From assembly GCF_018223345.1 (NCBI RefSeq), contig NZ_CP073587.1, positions 1,771,001-1,835,000 on the forward strand: 64,000 nt of DNA. Reading direction: 5' to 3'. This document shows, in pieces, positions 26,203-35,955 of this stretch. Every line of letters starts with the position of its first letter. Position 1 is the stretch's first letter. This DNA is from Shewanella yunxiaonensis. GTDB taxonomy: Bacteria; Pseudomonadota; Gammaproteobacteria; Enterobacterales; Shewanellaceae. The notes under the pieces are model-generated. The model saw only the letters and a list, made by a program, of their open reading frames with translations. It ran no database searches and had not been told where the DNA came from. The translations under genes and the position numbers were made by a program.

Positions 26203-26835
26203 ATGAAACTCATCGGAATGCTGGATTCACCTTTTGTACGGCGCGTGGCAATTTCTCTACAGCTATTGGGTATTAAGTTTGAACATCAGCCGTTATCCGT
26301 GTTCAGTACTTTCGAAGCGTTTGCTCAGCTCAACCCCGTGGTAAAAGCGCCGACGTTGATATGCGATGATGGCACTGCATTGATGGATTCGACGCTGATC
26401 CTGCAATATGCCACTGCCATCGCCCCGGCAAGGAAGCTTTTGGCTGAAGAACCAACACTGTTAAAACGACAATTGCAGCAATTGGGGCTGGCGTTGGCGG
26501 CCTGTGAAAAAAGCGTACAGCTGGTTTATGAGCGTAAGTTGCGGCCGGTGGAAAAACAGTACGATGCCTGGTCGCAACGCGTGATTAGTCAGCTGTTATC
26601 GGCGTACGAAGTGCTAGAGCAATTGCTGGCTGAACGCCCAATAACTATGACCAGTGACAATGCGGATTTAGCCGGCGTTTCAATTGCCGTCGCTTGGTAT
26701 TTCAGTCAACAGATGTTACCTGACGTTGTTCTTGCGGCTGATTTTCCACATTTGGCCGCCTTATCTGCGCAAGCAGAAACATTACCGGAATTTCAGATGG
26801 CACCTTTCGGCAGTAGTGCTTGTCAGTTTGACTAA
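26203..26835 (+). CDS. Glutathione S-transferase family protein
   Basis: 210 aa. The N-terminal thioredoxin-like domain (residues 1-80) begins MKLIGMLDSPFVRRVAISLQ, with Ser9 in the SPFVRR position used for thiol activation, the cis-Pro in VKAPTLI and the glutathione-binding DSTLIL. An all-helical C-terminal domain follows. It is closest in layout to the YibF/YfcG-type bacterial GSTs. It probably acts in detoxification or disulfide chemistry in the cytosol; the substrate is unknown. It is a single gene, and a diguanylate cyclase gene follows after 130 bp. Confidence 0.86.
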   Translation: MKLIGMLDSPFVRRVAISLQLLGIKFEHQPLSVFSTFEAFAQLNPVVKAPTLICDDGTALMDSTLILQYATAIAPARKLLAEEPTLLKRQLQQLGLALAACEKSVQLVYERKLRPVEKQYDAWSQRVISQLLSAYEVLEQLLAERPITMTSDNADLAGVSIAVAWYFSQQMLPDVVLAADFPHLAALSAQAETLPEFQMAPFGSSACQFD

Positions 26836-26965
26836 TGAAAACGGTGAGCTTGGCAGTCTTGGCATTTGCAAATGGCAATAAGTCATGTACATTTGGCAAG
26901 TTACCGTCATCTGTAATGTAAACCGGGCGGCGCCGTTAGCATAACACCGGTCAGGACTCAGACAT

Positions 26966-28045
26966 TTGTTGACACCCTCATCAGATAAACTTTGCTTGCT
27001 GGATCCGCATCAAATGGATTTTCAGCAGTGGCATTTACAATCCAAAACCCAGCAAATTCGTTATATTGCTTTTGTCACCGCGTTGCTTTATGGACTGTAT
27101 GCGCTGCTGGAAAGCGATTTGACACTGTCTTATACCACTTTACGTTGGATGGTGCATGGTGTGCTGATTCCCGTATCATTATTAGTGATTGGTGGCTTGA
27201 CCTATTATCCGAAATTGCATCAGGTTATGCGGACGTTATTGGTCATTGCACCAATTACCGCGCTTCTTTCCAATCTTTTGTTCAATATTGATTCACCTCG
27301 TTTCGCTTTTTTCTCACCAGAGATTTACTTGAATGTTGTCTGGACGTTCGCGATATCCGGATTAACACTACGCTATGCTGCAATTTCTGCGTCGATCTCG
27401 GTGTCGATTGTGGTGCTGATAACGCTGGTAAAAGGTGTTAATGGCGAGTTCTACGCATTGCATATGTTGTGGCTGATGTCGGCTTATTTGTTCGGGGTGG
27501 TAAATGCTGTGGTGCAGGAGCAGGCGAATAAAACCTTATATATGCAGCAACGAACACTGGCACATAGCGCGAGTAGTGATGGTTTGACTGCACTATGGAA
27601 CCGCGCCAAAATTGCCGAACTTTACGAATGCGAAACCACATTGATTCGTCAGCATCATTATCCGATGTCACTGATCATGCTCGATATTGATCATTTTAAG
27701 ACAGTAAATGATACGCACGGGCATGCTGTGGGTGACAGCGTATTAGTGAGCTTTGCTAATTTACTGCTCAATAATGTTCGACATCAGGATCATATCGGTC
27801 GTATCGGTGGCGAAGAGTTTGTCATCTTACTGCCTCATACCGATATCGCACAGGCCACTACCGTTGCGGCATTATTGCAGGAAAAGATTAATCATTTTGA
27901 TTTTTCTGAAGTCGGTAATAAGACAGCGAGCTTTGGTCTAACACAGTACCGTAATGGTGAAAGTCTATCGGAATTACTTAGTCGGGCCGATAAAGCCTTG
28001 TATCTGGCAAAGGATAACGGCAGAAATCGTATCGAAGTGCTGTAA
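26966..28045 (+). CDS. Membrane diguanylate cyclase (GGDEF)
   Basis: 359 aa. About six transmembrane segments fill residues 33-184 and a GGDEF domain covers about 200-359. The active-site loop reads GGEEF (281-285), an active variant, and the inhibitory I-site RHQD (272-275) lies five residues before it, so c-di-GMP synthesis with product inhibition is predicted. DIDHFKTVND and RADKALYLAK are normal GGDEF motifs. The start is one of two consecutive TTG codons at 26966, with AGGA about 10 bp upstream. The membrane part is a generic sensory module without a recognised ligand. Confidence 0.88.
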   Translation: MLTPSSDKLCLLDPHQMDFQQWHLQSKTQQIRYIAFVTALLYGLYALLESDLTLSYTTLRWMVHGVLIPVSLLVIGGLTYYPKLHQVMRTLLVIAPITALLSNLLFNIDSPRFAFFSPEIYLNVVWTFAISGLTLRYAAISASISVSIVVLITLVKGVNGEFYALHMLWLMSAYLFGVVNAVVQEQANKTLYMQQRTLAHSASSDGLTALWNRAKIAELYECETTLIRQHHYPMSLIMLDIDHFKTVNDTHGHAVGDSVLVSFANLLLNNVRHQDHIGRIGGEEFVILLPHTDIAQATTVAALLQEKINHFDFSEVGNKTASFGLTQYRNGESLSELLSRADKALYLAKDNGRNRIEVL

Positions 28046-28559
28046 TCTTTGGAACGTTAGCGTTTTATAAACGGCCACAATGGTTGTGAACATCAATGTA
28101 TTTGTCGTTTAAGCGATGTGAGGTAAATCGCTAAATTTTAACTGTGACTAATTAAATCGCCTGCCTCTTAATCCTATTGCCCAGCTTACGACCCTATAAA
28201 ACTCATAAACGGTCAAAAATTGACATTTAATACTGCTTTTATTGATGAATTAGCGAAAATAAAGCGGCTAAATTGAACTTAATCTTTAGCGCTAACTTTC
28301 TGAAAGACAATTGGTTGTTATAAAATATTTTGGTTAAATCTCGCTCTGACTGCTTTTTAATTCATTGTCAATAGTAATACAGATCACATTAGAAATTTAT
28401 TTTATGAGACATTCGTCACTTAATTTGAACGTGAATATTACCTTAAAAAACCATCTCTCTAAGATAAATCCCGGTGTTTTATAAAAGTCATAGCGCTTAG
28501 CTAATAAATGACCGGCACCATTTATAACAAAATATATAAGCACTTGGAGACCTATTCGT
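28046..28559 (+). other. 514-bp gene-free region upstream of lldP
   Basis: AT-rich non-coding stretch; no open frame of interest on either strand. It must hold the lldP promoter and probably operators. Visible: an inverted repeat AGCGAT-N9-ATCGCT (28112-28132) containing TGTGA-N6-TCGCT, a poor match to a CRP site, and several TTGGTT/TGTGA half motifs. None is strong enough to name a regulator. Confidence 0.5.
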
Positions 28560-30197
28560 ATGACCTGGACACAAACCTATGCGCCATTAGGCAGCCTGTG
28601 GCTGTCTGCATTAGTGGCGCTGTTACCAATTGTCTTTTTCTTCCTGGCACTGACAGTGCTTAAATTAAAAGGACATCTCGCTGGCGCCTATACCTTATTG
28701 TTAGCTTTATTGGTGGCGGTGCTGGTATATAAAATGCCGGTGTCAATGGCATTAGCCTCTGCAATATATGGTTTTGCATATGGCTTATGGCCAATTGCGT
28801 GGATCATCATTACTGCAGTATTCCTCTATAAAGTTACTGTTAAAACCGGTCAGTTCGAGATCATTCGTGCTTCGGTAACATCTATTACAGAAGATCAGCG
28901 GCTACAGATGTTACTGGTGGGCTTTTCCTTCGGTGCATTTCTGGAAGGTGCTGCCGGTTTTGGTGCACCCGTCGCAATTACCGCAGCCCTGCTGGTTGGA
29001 CTAGGGTTTAACCCGCTGTATGCCGCCGGATTGTGCTTAATTGCCAACACCGCGCCAGTAGCGTTCGGTGCCATGGGGATCCCAATTATCGTTGCTGGGC
29101 AAGTGTCATCACTGGATCCTTATCATATTGGTCAGATCGCCGGACGGCAGTTGCCAATGCTGTCGGTTATTGTGCCATTCTGGTTAATCGCAATGATGGA
29201 TGGCATGAGAGGGATCCGCCAAACTTGGCCTGCGACTTTGGTTGCTGGTGGCTCTTTTGCGATTACCCAGTTCTTCACGTCAAACTTTGTCGGCCCTGAA
29301 CTTCCAGATATTACCTCGGCGCTGGTGAGCTTGGTATGTCTGACGCTGTTCCTTAAGGTGTGGCAACCCAAAGAGATATTCACCTTTGCCGGGATGAAAC
29401 CTCGGAGTGCCAAGCTGAAGTCTTCTTATTCTAGTGGACAGGTGATACGGGCGTGGATGCCATTTATCATTCTGACAGTGATGGTGACTTTGTGGAGTAT
29501 TAAGGCCATCCAGGGTTATCTGAACAGCATTACCTTTGCAATCCAAGTGCCTGGACTTCACAATCTGGTGATCAAGACTGCCCCGATTGTGGCTAAAGAT
29601 ACTGCTTATGCCGCTGTATTCAAATTCAATCTCTTAAGCGCTGTCGGTACTGCGATATTAATTGCCGCCATTATCTCCATCTTCTTACTGAAGATGTCAG
29701 CTAAAGATGCGCTTAAGACTTTCGGGGAAACGCTACGTGAACTGAGATTCCCGGTATTGTCTATCGGACTGGTACTCGCATTTGCGTTCGTTGCTAACTA
29801 CTCTGGATTATCTTCTACGCTGGCGTTGTTACTGGCAGGCAGTGGGGCAGCATTCCCATTCTTCTCTCCATTCCTTGGTTGGTTAGGGGTGTTCCTGACA
29901 GGTTCAGATACGTCATCGAATGCGCTATTTGCGTCATTGCAGGCAAACACTGCGCATCAGATTGGCGTAACACCAGATCTACTGGTCGCTGCCAATACGA
30001 CAGGGGGGGTCACCGGTAAGATGATCTCGCCACAATCGATCGCAGTGGCCTGTGCGGCAACAGGGTTGGTTGGGCGTGAATCTGAACTGTTCCGCTTTAC
30101 ACTGAAGCACAGTCTGATTTTTTGCGCATTTGTTGGCTTTATCACCGTTATGCAGGCATATGTCCTGCCGTGGACGATGGTGTTTTTCCATAAGTAA
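28560..30197 (+). CDS. lldP: L-lactate permease LldP
   Basis: 545 aa polytopic membrane protein with about 12-13 hydrophobic segments, the usual length for LldP/LctP. Family signature stretches include [26 protein letters not shown] and the C-terminal [19 protein letters not shown] and [15 protein letters not shown]. It imports lactate (and glycolate in E. coli) with protons. In other Shewanella the permease lies beside the dld/lldEFG oxidation genes; here it is alone, with a long upstream region and its own terminator, so the oxidation genes must be elsewhere. Confidence 0.95.
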   Translation: MTWTQTYAPLGSLWLSALVALLPIVFFFLALTVLKLKGHLAGAYTLLLALLVAVLVYKMPVSMALASAIYGFAYGLWPIAWIIITAVFLYKVTVKTGQFEIIRASVTSITEDQRLQMLLVGFSFGAFLEGAAGFGAPVAITAALLVGLGFNPLYAAGLCLIANTAPVAFGAMGIPIIVAGQVSSLDPYHIGQIAGRQLPMLSVIVPFWLIAMMDGMRGIRQTWPATLVAGGSFAITQFFTSNFVGPELPDITSALVSLVCLTLFLKVWQPKEIFTFAGMKPRSAKLKSSYSSGQVIRAWMPFIILTVMVTLWSIKAIQGYLNSITFAIQVPGLHNLVIKTAPIVAKDTAYAAVFKFNLLSAVGTAILIAAIISIFLLKMSAKDALKTFGETLRELRFPVLSIGLVLAFAFVANYSGLSSTLALLLAGSGAAFPFFSPFLGWLGVFLTGSDTSSNALFASLQANTAHQIGVTPDLLVAANTTGGVTGKMISPQSIAVACAATGLVGRESELFRFTLKHSLIFCAFVGFITVMQAYVLPWTMVFFHK

Positions 30198-30211
30198 GCA
30201 GCCCTAATACG

Positions 30212-30246
30212 AAAAAAACCACCGTCAATTGAGGGTGGTTTTTTAT
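30212..30246 (+). terminator. Terminator of lldP
   Basis: 11-bp stem AAAAAACCACC / GGTGGTTTTTT with a 10-nt loop, followed by TTATTT, 15 bp past the lldP stop. Confidence 0.92.
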
Positions 30247-30539
30247 TTAAATTCATATGGATATTGAACTACACAGTAATATTATATTGTTCTAGTCACG
30301 GAGCGGCAATTTTCGATAAATTTGATAGAAAATAGCCAGAGTTAACGCGTAGGTGATGTGTTGCAACAACGCGGATGATGGACGCGAGTTCACCTACTCA
30401 CGGAAACAATGTGGTGCTTTTATATGCAATAATTATTGAACACTTTCCGGTACTGAAGCATTAAAGTTTCAATATCAACATATACTCATGTAAGCATTAT
30501 AACTGGTGTTACATGAATAGTGTGTCAGATCAGTTCTGC
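30247..30539. other. Gene-poor stretch between lldP and the YqaE gene
   Basis: No supported gene. One short minus-strand frame (30292-30393, GTG start, 33 codons) could encode a single-span peptide, but it has no ribosome site and no recognised relative. The rest is AT-rich with no repeats. Confidence 0.4.
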
Positions 30540-30698
30540 TTACTTCATATTCAGCCAAAGTGCATGGATAATCCCAGGAAGGTAAAAGAACAGGCAGAGA
30601 ATAATGTTGATAAGTAGATGCTTTCCAACGCCTTCTTTTATAAAAACTGCGACAGGTGGTAAAAAGATGGATAGCAGAATCATGATGATTTTGTTCAT
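30540..30698 (-). CDS. YqaE/Pmp3 family small membrane protein
   Basis: 52 aa, too short for most gene finders. The sequence begins MNKIIMILLSIFLPPVAVFI and continues KEGVGKHLLINIILCLFFYLPGIIHALW. These are the two transmembrane helices and the central hydrophilic turn of the UPF0057/Pmp3 family, whose hallmark PPVAVF...G and FFYLPGIIHALW are both present. A good ribosome site (AGGGAA) lies 5 nt before the ATG. Members are stress-induced plasma-membrane proteolipids affecting membrane potential and salt tolerance in yeast and plants; the bacterial role is little known. It is followed upstream (minus direction) by an unknown membrane protein gene and may be co-transcribed with it. Confidence 0.88.
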   Translation of the reverse strand: MNKIIMILLSIFLPPVAVFIKEGVGKHLLINIILCLFFYLPGIIHALWLNMK

Positions 30699-30812
30699 GT
30701 TGTTTCCCTATTGAGTCGTTATATCTATTTGATATTGATTTAAATTAAAGAACATATTCCAAAAAATGTCGATTATTGCAGTATTCATGGTCAAACTGAT
30801 GAATCAGTACTA

Positions 30813-31340
30813 TTACACAAGATTGCTTTTAGCTGGCAGTCGAAGATGAAGCCACGCGAGTCCAAACAGCGTAAATACAAAGATTGGGTATGCGAAAAAG
30901 GGCAATGGCTTCGATAATGGATTTAATTCTGCACCGCCATAGATTTGTATTGCAGTAATTGCAAATAAAACTGAAGAAATTCCGGCTAACACTCTGATGA
31001 CAATAGGAATGACAGAAGAAGTACAAATCAGTGCTAAGGAAGCGGCCCAAAGACCCGCTCCGGAAGCAAATAAAGGTGAACTCTCAGATAACTTCATTGC
31101 AGAACCGGAAACTACTAATGTTTGCCCGACAAGAAATATTAGAAATGCAGCAGCAAGATGTTGATTTCTATGTTTTATGTAATGAACTGATAATAGTGCT
31201 GAAGCAATAACCAATGAGGTGCCATCTACTCCCCAGGCAATTCCACGAAAAGACGGTGAGACAAAGGAGCCAATGATGCCTAATACGCCTCCTATTACGA
31301 GACAAATCGCTGCAATAATGCTTAATTTTTTCTCATTCAT
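30813..31340 (-). CDS. Unknown multi-span membrane protein
   Basis: 175 aa, not recognised. Around six hydrophobic helices are visible (near residues 7-28, 40-52, 61-80, 92-115, 117-135, 146-165), with short loops and a basic C-terminus. There are no catalytic motifs. It reads as a real gene: full-length hydrophobic pattern, sensible start at MNEKKLSI, and orientation shared with the YqaE-like gene 114 bp downstream. A 13-bp palindrome AGTGT-ATA-ACACT at 31376-31388 lies in its upstream region and could be an operator. Function unknown. Confidence 0.7.
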   Translation of the reverse strand: MNEKKLSIIAAICLVIGGVLGIIGSFVSPSFRGIAWGVDGTSLVIASALLSVHYIKHRNQHLAAAFLIFLVGQTLVVSGSAMKLSESSPLFASGAGLWAASLALICTSSVIPIVIRVLAGISSVLFAITAIQIYGGAELNPLSKPLPFFAYPIFVFTLFGLAWLHLRLPAKSNLV

Positions 31341-31568
31341 TTCAATTATCCGTAATCTATGTGGGACGTTATTGTAGTGTATAACACTGTAATACGTGTC
31401 GCCAAAGCTGGGAACATGACGTTGTCAATTCAAAGAACGAATGGTATACGTAATAAAAGACAACATTATTGCTGTAACAGATCGCTCAGCTAAATATTTT
31501 GAATATCCCATCAAATAAGATAACAACTGCAACGGGAACGAGTACTACACATTGGTTATCCTTGCAAA

Positions 31569-31599
31569 TCCGCCAGTATCTGTGACAAATGCTGGCGGA
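31569..31599 (-). terminator. Possible terminator of mscS
   Basis: 8-bp stem TCCGCCAG / CTGGCGGA with a 15-nt loop, 13 bp past the mscS stop codon. On the minus strand only a short TTT follows, so it is a weak candidate. Confidence 0.4.
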
Positions 31600-31611
31600 C
31601 TTATCAGACAA

Positions 31612-32442
31612 TCACTGATTAACTAGAATAACTTTTCTGTGAGGAAGCGGAATTTCAATATTGGCTGCATCTAGCGCCTTTTTGATCCGCTCAGGAATAG
31701 AGTAGCGAATATCAAAATAATGCTGTCCTTCACAGAAAGGACGAACCAGGAAATCCACTGAACTGCTATTTAATGTTTCTACTTCAATAAAAGGGACGGG
31801 ATCTTTGAGAACATGGGGATGATCCAGTAGCACTTTTTCGATTACCTTGTGGGCCTCATCAATACTTGCCCCATAGGCAATGCTAAAGTGCATATCTACA
31901 CCACGGATAGCGTGATGAGAATGATTAATGATCTGGTCACCCCAAATTTTACCATTGGGAATAATAATCCGCTGATTATCAAATGTTTGCAAAATGGTGG
32001 TGAACATGTCTATTTCTGTGACTTTGCCAAATTTGCCGGCGACATCAATAAAGTCGTTTACTTTATATGGGCGGAAAATCAACAACATGACACCAGCGGC
32101 CAGATTGGTTAGCGTGCCTTGAAGAGCTAAGCCAACAGCTAAACCTGCTGCACCCAATAAAGCAATTATTGATGCTGTCTGTACTCCGAAACGGTTTAAC
32201 ACTGCAATGCCGACAAATGCCAGAATTACATATCGCGTAAGGCTACCAAAAAATCTGAATAGAGTATCATCGAGCTGTTTATGCTTATTAGAAAAGGCGA
32301 TCACTGTTTGATAGGCCTTATTTGCAATCCAGATGCCAATAACTAGAATAAGCAACGCCAGCAAAATATTTGTGGTCCAATCGACTGCGGCAGGCAAGTA
32401 TTGATTTATATCTAGCTTGTTGAATATTTCGTCCATTTTCAA
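31612..32442 (-). CDS. mscS: Small-conductance mechanosensitive channel MscS
   Basis: 276 aa (E. coli MscS 286). Three transmembrane helices: about 20-45, 60-80 and the pore-lining TM3 around 91-125 with the glycine/alanine pattern IIALLGAAGLAVGLALQGTLTNLAAGVMLL. The cytoplasmic beta domain follows (FIDVAGKFGKVTEI, FDNQRIIIPNGKIWG). It forms a homoheptamer that releases solutes on osmotic downshock. It is transcribed alone; the 305-bp upstream gap separates it from ddl. Confidence 0.93.
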   Translation of the reverse strand: MKMDEIFNKLDINQYLPAAVDWTTNILLALLILVIGIWIANKAYQTVIAFSNKHKQLDDTLFRFFGSLTRYVILAFVGIAVLNRFGVQTASIIALLGAAGLAVGLALQGTLTNLAAGVMLLIFRPYKVNDFIDVAGKFGKVTEIDMFTTILQTFDNQRIIIPNGKIWGDQIINHSHHAIRGVDMHFSIAYGASIDEAHKVIEKVLLDHPHVLKDPVPFIEVETLNSSSVDFLVRPFCEGQHYFDIRYSIPERIKKALDAANIEIPLPHRKVILVNQ

Positions 32443-32747
32443 TCTCCATAAATAAAAAATCAGAACATTGATGTATTAACTATCATGCTGTCTTAATACT
32501 CGTATTATGTATCTGCAATGTTTTCATACAAACGATAGCAACAAACAGATAGTAAGCAAGGAAAGTTAAGCTAAGTGATTTATGAAGATTTCTTAAGGGC
32601 TCCACCGCTATTGCTTCTCAAAATTATCGAGCAACTGGCATATTGCGTTTCGGAATGTGCAAAATAAAGCCAGAAACGATTTCTGGCCTTAATTTTTTGT
32701 TGTGTCGTTGTGCTTAAATGACCATTGTTAATGTCGGTTAGCCATTT
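32443..32747. other. 305-bp gap between mscS and ddl
   Basis: No gene seen. It holds the mscS promoter region and, at 32669-32687, the stem-loop that ends ddl transcription. Confidence 0.5.
32661..32690 (-). terminator. Terminator of ddl
   Basis: 8-bp stem GCCAGAAA / TTTCTGGC (32669-32676, 32680-32687) with a 3-nt loop; on the minus strand it is followed by TTTATTTT. It lies about 60 bp past the ddl stop. Confidence 0.72.
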
Positions 32748-33752
32748 TTATTCAAGTTGCCGCTCAATATTGTCCAGCAGGTAACTTGTAAAATCCTCGC
32801 CGTGATTGGCGAGCATTTTAGGGAACATGGAGATTTTGGTGAGTCCCGGGAATGTGTTGATCTCGTTAAGCAGAATTTCACCCTCGTCGCTCAGGAAAAA
32901 GTCGATGCGTGACAGGTGGCGTAGCTTTAACCCTTTAAATGCCCGTACCGCATAATCGCGGATAGTAGCAATTTGCGTTTCGGTCAGGTTTTCAGCTTCC
33001 ACTTTAGTGGTGGCATGGCTGTTGTCAGCGTACTTCTCTTCATAGGTGTAGAAGGTGTTAGCGGCGCAGACAATCTCCCCTGGGCGCGTAGCAATTACTT
33101 CTCCCTGATATTCATAGACAGCGACTTCCAGTTCCCGGGCATGAATGGTTTTTTCCACCACCACATATGGGGAATAGTTAAATGCCTCTTTAAGCGTTGC
33201 TGCAACTTTGGTGGCATCATCCACTTTGTAGCAGCCAACCGATGACCCCTGTGAAGCTGCTTTAATGAACAGTGAGCCCCAATTATTTAAGGCCTGTTGG
33301 CAACGGGTGATGGCTTCAGCATCAGGTTGGTTGACAAAAATATAGGGTGTATTGGGTATGCCCAAGGCAGTAAACCACATCTTGGCGGTGATCTTATTAA
33401 AGCAATTGCTGCTGCCTTCGGATTCACAGCCAAAATAGGGTAGGTTGATCAGGTTAAAGTACGACTGAATATCACCGGTTTCTCCGGGATAACCGTGAAT
33501 GCATGGGATCACATAATTGACCGGCCAACTTGGGGTGTCGTCGTCAAAACGAATTTCGCGACGATTGGTCAACTCACATTTGCGACCATCTTTGGTGTGG
33601 TACTGACCTTTGCCATCTAATTCGAGCCACAGCAGATTGATCCCCGAGACTTTGCTAAGACAGGTTTCAAAATAACTGGCTGATAGTAGTGAAATCGCAT
33701 GTTCTGCACCACCACCACCACACAAAAGCAAAAGGTTGATCCCGTTGGTCAT
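32748..33752 (-). CDS. ddl: D-alanine-D-alanine ligase (stand-alone copy)
   Basis: 334 aa ATP-grasp enzyme that joins two D-Ala residues for peptidoglycan precursors. The N-terminal [19 protein letters not shown] motif, the [14 protein letters not shown] region, the ATP-grasp loop [14 protein letters not shown] and metal-binding [21 protein letters not shown] are all present. The protein is more like DdlA-type enzymes with the GGxxxEHxIS start. It is not in a mur/fts cluster here but 200 bp downstream of recD in the same direction, so it is likely one of two ddl genes or a lineage-specific copy. It is cytosolic. Confidence 0.9.
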   Translation of the reverse strand: MTNGINLLLLCGGGGAEHAISLLSASYFETCLSKVSGINLLWLELDGKGQYHTKDGRKCELTNRREIRFDDDTPSWPVNYVIPCIHGYPGETGDIQSYFNLINLPYFGCESEGSSNCFNKITAKMWFTALGIPNTPYIFVNQPDAEAITRCQQALNNWGSLFIKAASQGSSVGCYKVDDATKVAATLKEAFNYSPYVVVEKTIHARELEVAVYEYQGEVIATRPGEIVCAANTFYTYEEKYADNSHATTKVEAENLTETQIATIRDYAVRAFKGLKLRHLSRIDFFLSDEGEILLNEINTFPGLTKISMFPKMLANHGEDFTSYLLDNIERQLE

Positions 33753-33951
33753 GATTTCTCCCGTAACCTTCCGGCTCTGATTGTGAGCTTAATCGTATTA
33801 GTTGTTGGCCGACCCTGAGTGCGGCGGGCCATTATGGCGCATATTGGCTAGCGCAGTTAAGCGGATTCACTCAAATCTCGCGAACCTGACGAAAAACTCC
33901 TCAATTTGTTGCCACTATGCAACATTGTGGTTGCCGAAAAGGGTCTCTGCG

Positions 33952-35955
33952 TTAGTGCCATAACCGCTGTGCCAGGCCTGACGCGCGGCGAGTAAGGCGA
34001 CTGCTCGCAGCTAAAAAGCCTCGAAGACTGCCCAAACACACAAACTGGTTCCTGGCACGGGTAATCGCGGTATACAGCAACTCCCGACATAATAATTGTT
34101 GTTGTGGGCCATGAGGTTTAGGCGGTAGTACCAATGCGACGGTGTTAAATTCACTGCCCTGACTTTTATGTACGGTCATGGCAAAGCAGGTGTCATGTCC
34201 GGGCAATCGTGCGGGTAACACTTTGAGCATGCTGCCATCCGCACGTTCGAACCAAGTCATAAGCCGATTATTCTGTGCTGGATCAGGCAGAATTAACCCG
34301 ATATCGCCGTTAAATAATCCCAGATTGTAATCGTTGCTACGAATGATCACCGGACGCCCGGCATAAAATTCGGCCGTAGGTTTTAACCAGCCTTTGGCTG
34401 CAAGGTTGCGGATAATAGCGATGTTGATCCCATCCACACCAAACTCACCGGCGCGCATTGCACAAAGTACACGGAACTGGTGAAATGCAGCCAGGATCTG
34501 TTGTGGTGTTGCGTGCTGCTGTATGAGTTCAAGATAGGATTGATATCCTTGCTGACATTGCAACATCAAGGCTTTCATCCCACTACCATCATCAGTGTGC
34601 TCCAGCCACTGCAGTTCTTGATAAGATTTGTGCCAAATCTGTTGGATAGCATCGATATTGCCCTGATTGACGGCGGCAGCCAACAGCCCAATACCAGCAT
34701 CACCTTTAAAGCGGTGGCTGTGTCGCAACATACATAGACTATCACCTAAATTTGTGGGTTTTGTGGATGTATCGCTAGCATCTAATAAAGTACTACACAA
34801 TTCGCTCAGGCGATTGGCTTGGCGTTGGCTGTACTGCATCTCCCAGTGTTCACCCTGTTTAAGTCCTTGGCATATATCGGCCAGCACTGCGCCGGCTTCT
34901 ACGGAAGCCAGTTGGTCCTGATCGCCAAGCAGGATCAGTCGAGCATTATCTGGCAGTGCATCCAACAGTTTTGCCATCAGTGGCAAATCGACCATTGAGG
35001 CTTCATCAACAATCAACAGGTCCAATAGCAGCGGATTATCATGATGATGACGAAAACGACTTTCTCCGGGCCGCACACCCAGTAACCGATGAATTGTGGC
35101 TGCGGTTTCTGGGATCTGTGGTAGTACGTGTTGTAACGCCGCAAGTTCTCCTGTGAGTGTACGCTGTAACTGCAATTTAGAATTTTTAACCGATTCGCTC
35201 AGCCGTGCGGCGGCTTTCCCCGTTGGTGCTACCATGCGGATTTTAAGTGTTGGTTGCAGGTGCAACAGCAATAGCAGCACTTTGGTGACTGTGGTGGTTT
35301 TACCGGTGCCGGGACCACCGGTGATCACTGCTAACTGGCGTGTGAGCGCGATAGCCGCCGCCACTTTTTGCCAGTCGGTATCAGCACCGTCGTGAGGAAA
35401 TAATTGCGTCAGTAGCTCAGCTGTCTGCTTTAGCATTTGCACAGAACTGTCCAACTGGCTGGCAATAGTGGAATCAACACTCAGCAAGTTAATTTTTGTG
35501 GCAACAGTCTTCTCGTAGTGCCAGTAACGGCGCAAGTAAAGTCGCTCATTCTGCAAAACCAACGGCCGGTTATCAGGATCGATTGCAGCGTCAGCCGTTG
35601 GCACCCAAACCACCGCCGAATCATGTAAAAATGCGCTGATGTTCTCTGCTAATGCGGCTTGTGGACAGTCAATACGACACATAACCATGGTGTCAGCGTC
35701 GGCACTTCTTAAATCCAGCGGATTCCCTGCATCGATATGCGCTAATGGCAGACAACTATGTTGTGCAGATAAATGTTTGGAAAGCAGCGCTAAGAGCAAT
35801 AACAACAAAGGCGAGCTATCAGCAACGAGGGCACTGAGTTGCAGCGCAAAATGACGATCCAGCGCAGTGAGTGAACCTTGCTGTTCTGCCAGTTTCAATA
35901 TGTCAGGCAGGGACATTGAACAGTGCAGTTGCAGAGGGGAATTCAGGATGTCCAT
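33952..35955 (-). CDS. recD: Exodeoxyribonuclease V alpha subunit RecD
   Basis: 667 aa (E. coli 608). Superfamily 1B helicase that travels 5'-3' in RecBCD. Walker A AVITGGPGTGKTTTV (about residue 210-225), DEASMVD (motif II), LLGDQDQL (motif III), TVHKSQGSEF (motif V) and LYTAITRARNQ (motif VI) all lie in order after an N-terminal RecB-binding domain. Its ATG overlaps the recB stop by one base (TGATG), showing translational coupling. A bulged hairpin (33904-33927) after the stop may end the operon. Confidence 0.95.
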   Translation of the reverse strand: MDILNSPLQLHCSMSLPDILKLAEQQGSLTALDRHFALQLSALVADSSPLLLLLLALLSKHLSAQHSCLPLAHIDAGNPLDLRSADADTMVMCRIDCPQAALAENISAFLHDSAVVWVPTADAAIDPDNRPLVLQNERLYLRRYWHYEKTVATKINLLSVDSTIASQLDSSVQMLKQTAELLTQLFPHDGADTDWQKVAAAIALTRQLAVITGGPGTGKTTTVTKVLLLLLHLQPTLKIRMVAPTGKAAARLSESVKNSKLQLQRTLTGELAALQHVLPQIPETAATIHRLLGVRPGESRFRHHHDNPLLLDLLIVDEASMVDLPLMAKLLDALPDNARLILLGDQDQLASVEAGAVLADICQGLKQGEHWEMQYSQRQANRLSELCSTLLDASDTSTKPTNLGDSLCMLRHSHRFKGDAGIGLLAAAVNQGNIDAIQQIWHKSYQELQWLEHTDDGSGMKALMLQCQQGYQSYLELIQQHATPQQILAAFHQFRVLCAMRAGEFGVDGINIAIIRNLAAKGWLKPTAEFYAGRPVIIRSNDYNLGLFNGDIGLILPDPAQNNRLMTWFERADGSMLKVLPARLPGHDTCFAMTVHKSQGSEFNTVALVLPPKPHGPQQQLLCRELLYTAITRARNQFVCLGSLRGFLAASSRLTRRASGLAQRLWH

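Noticed and set aside
28112-28132. CRP site upstream of lldP
   Set aside because: Only one half (TGTGA) is good; the other half reads TCGCT. Too weak to call without a matrix search.
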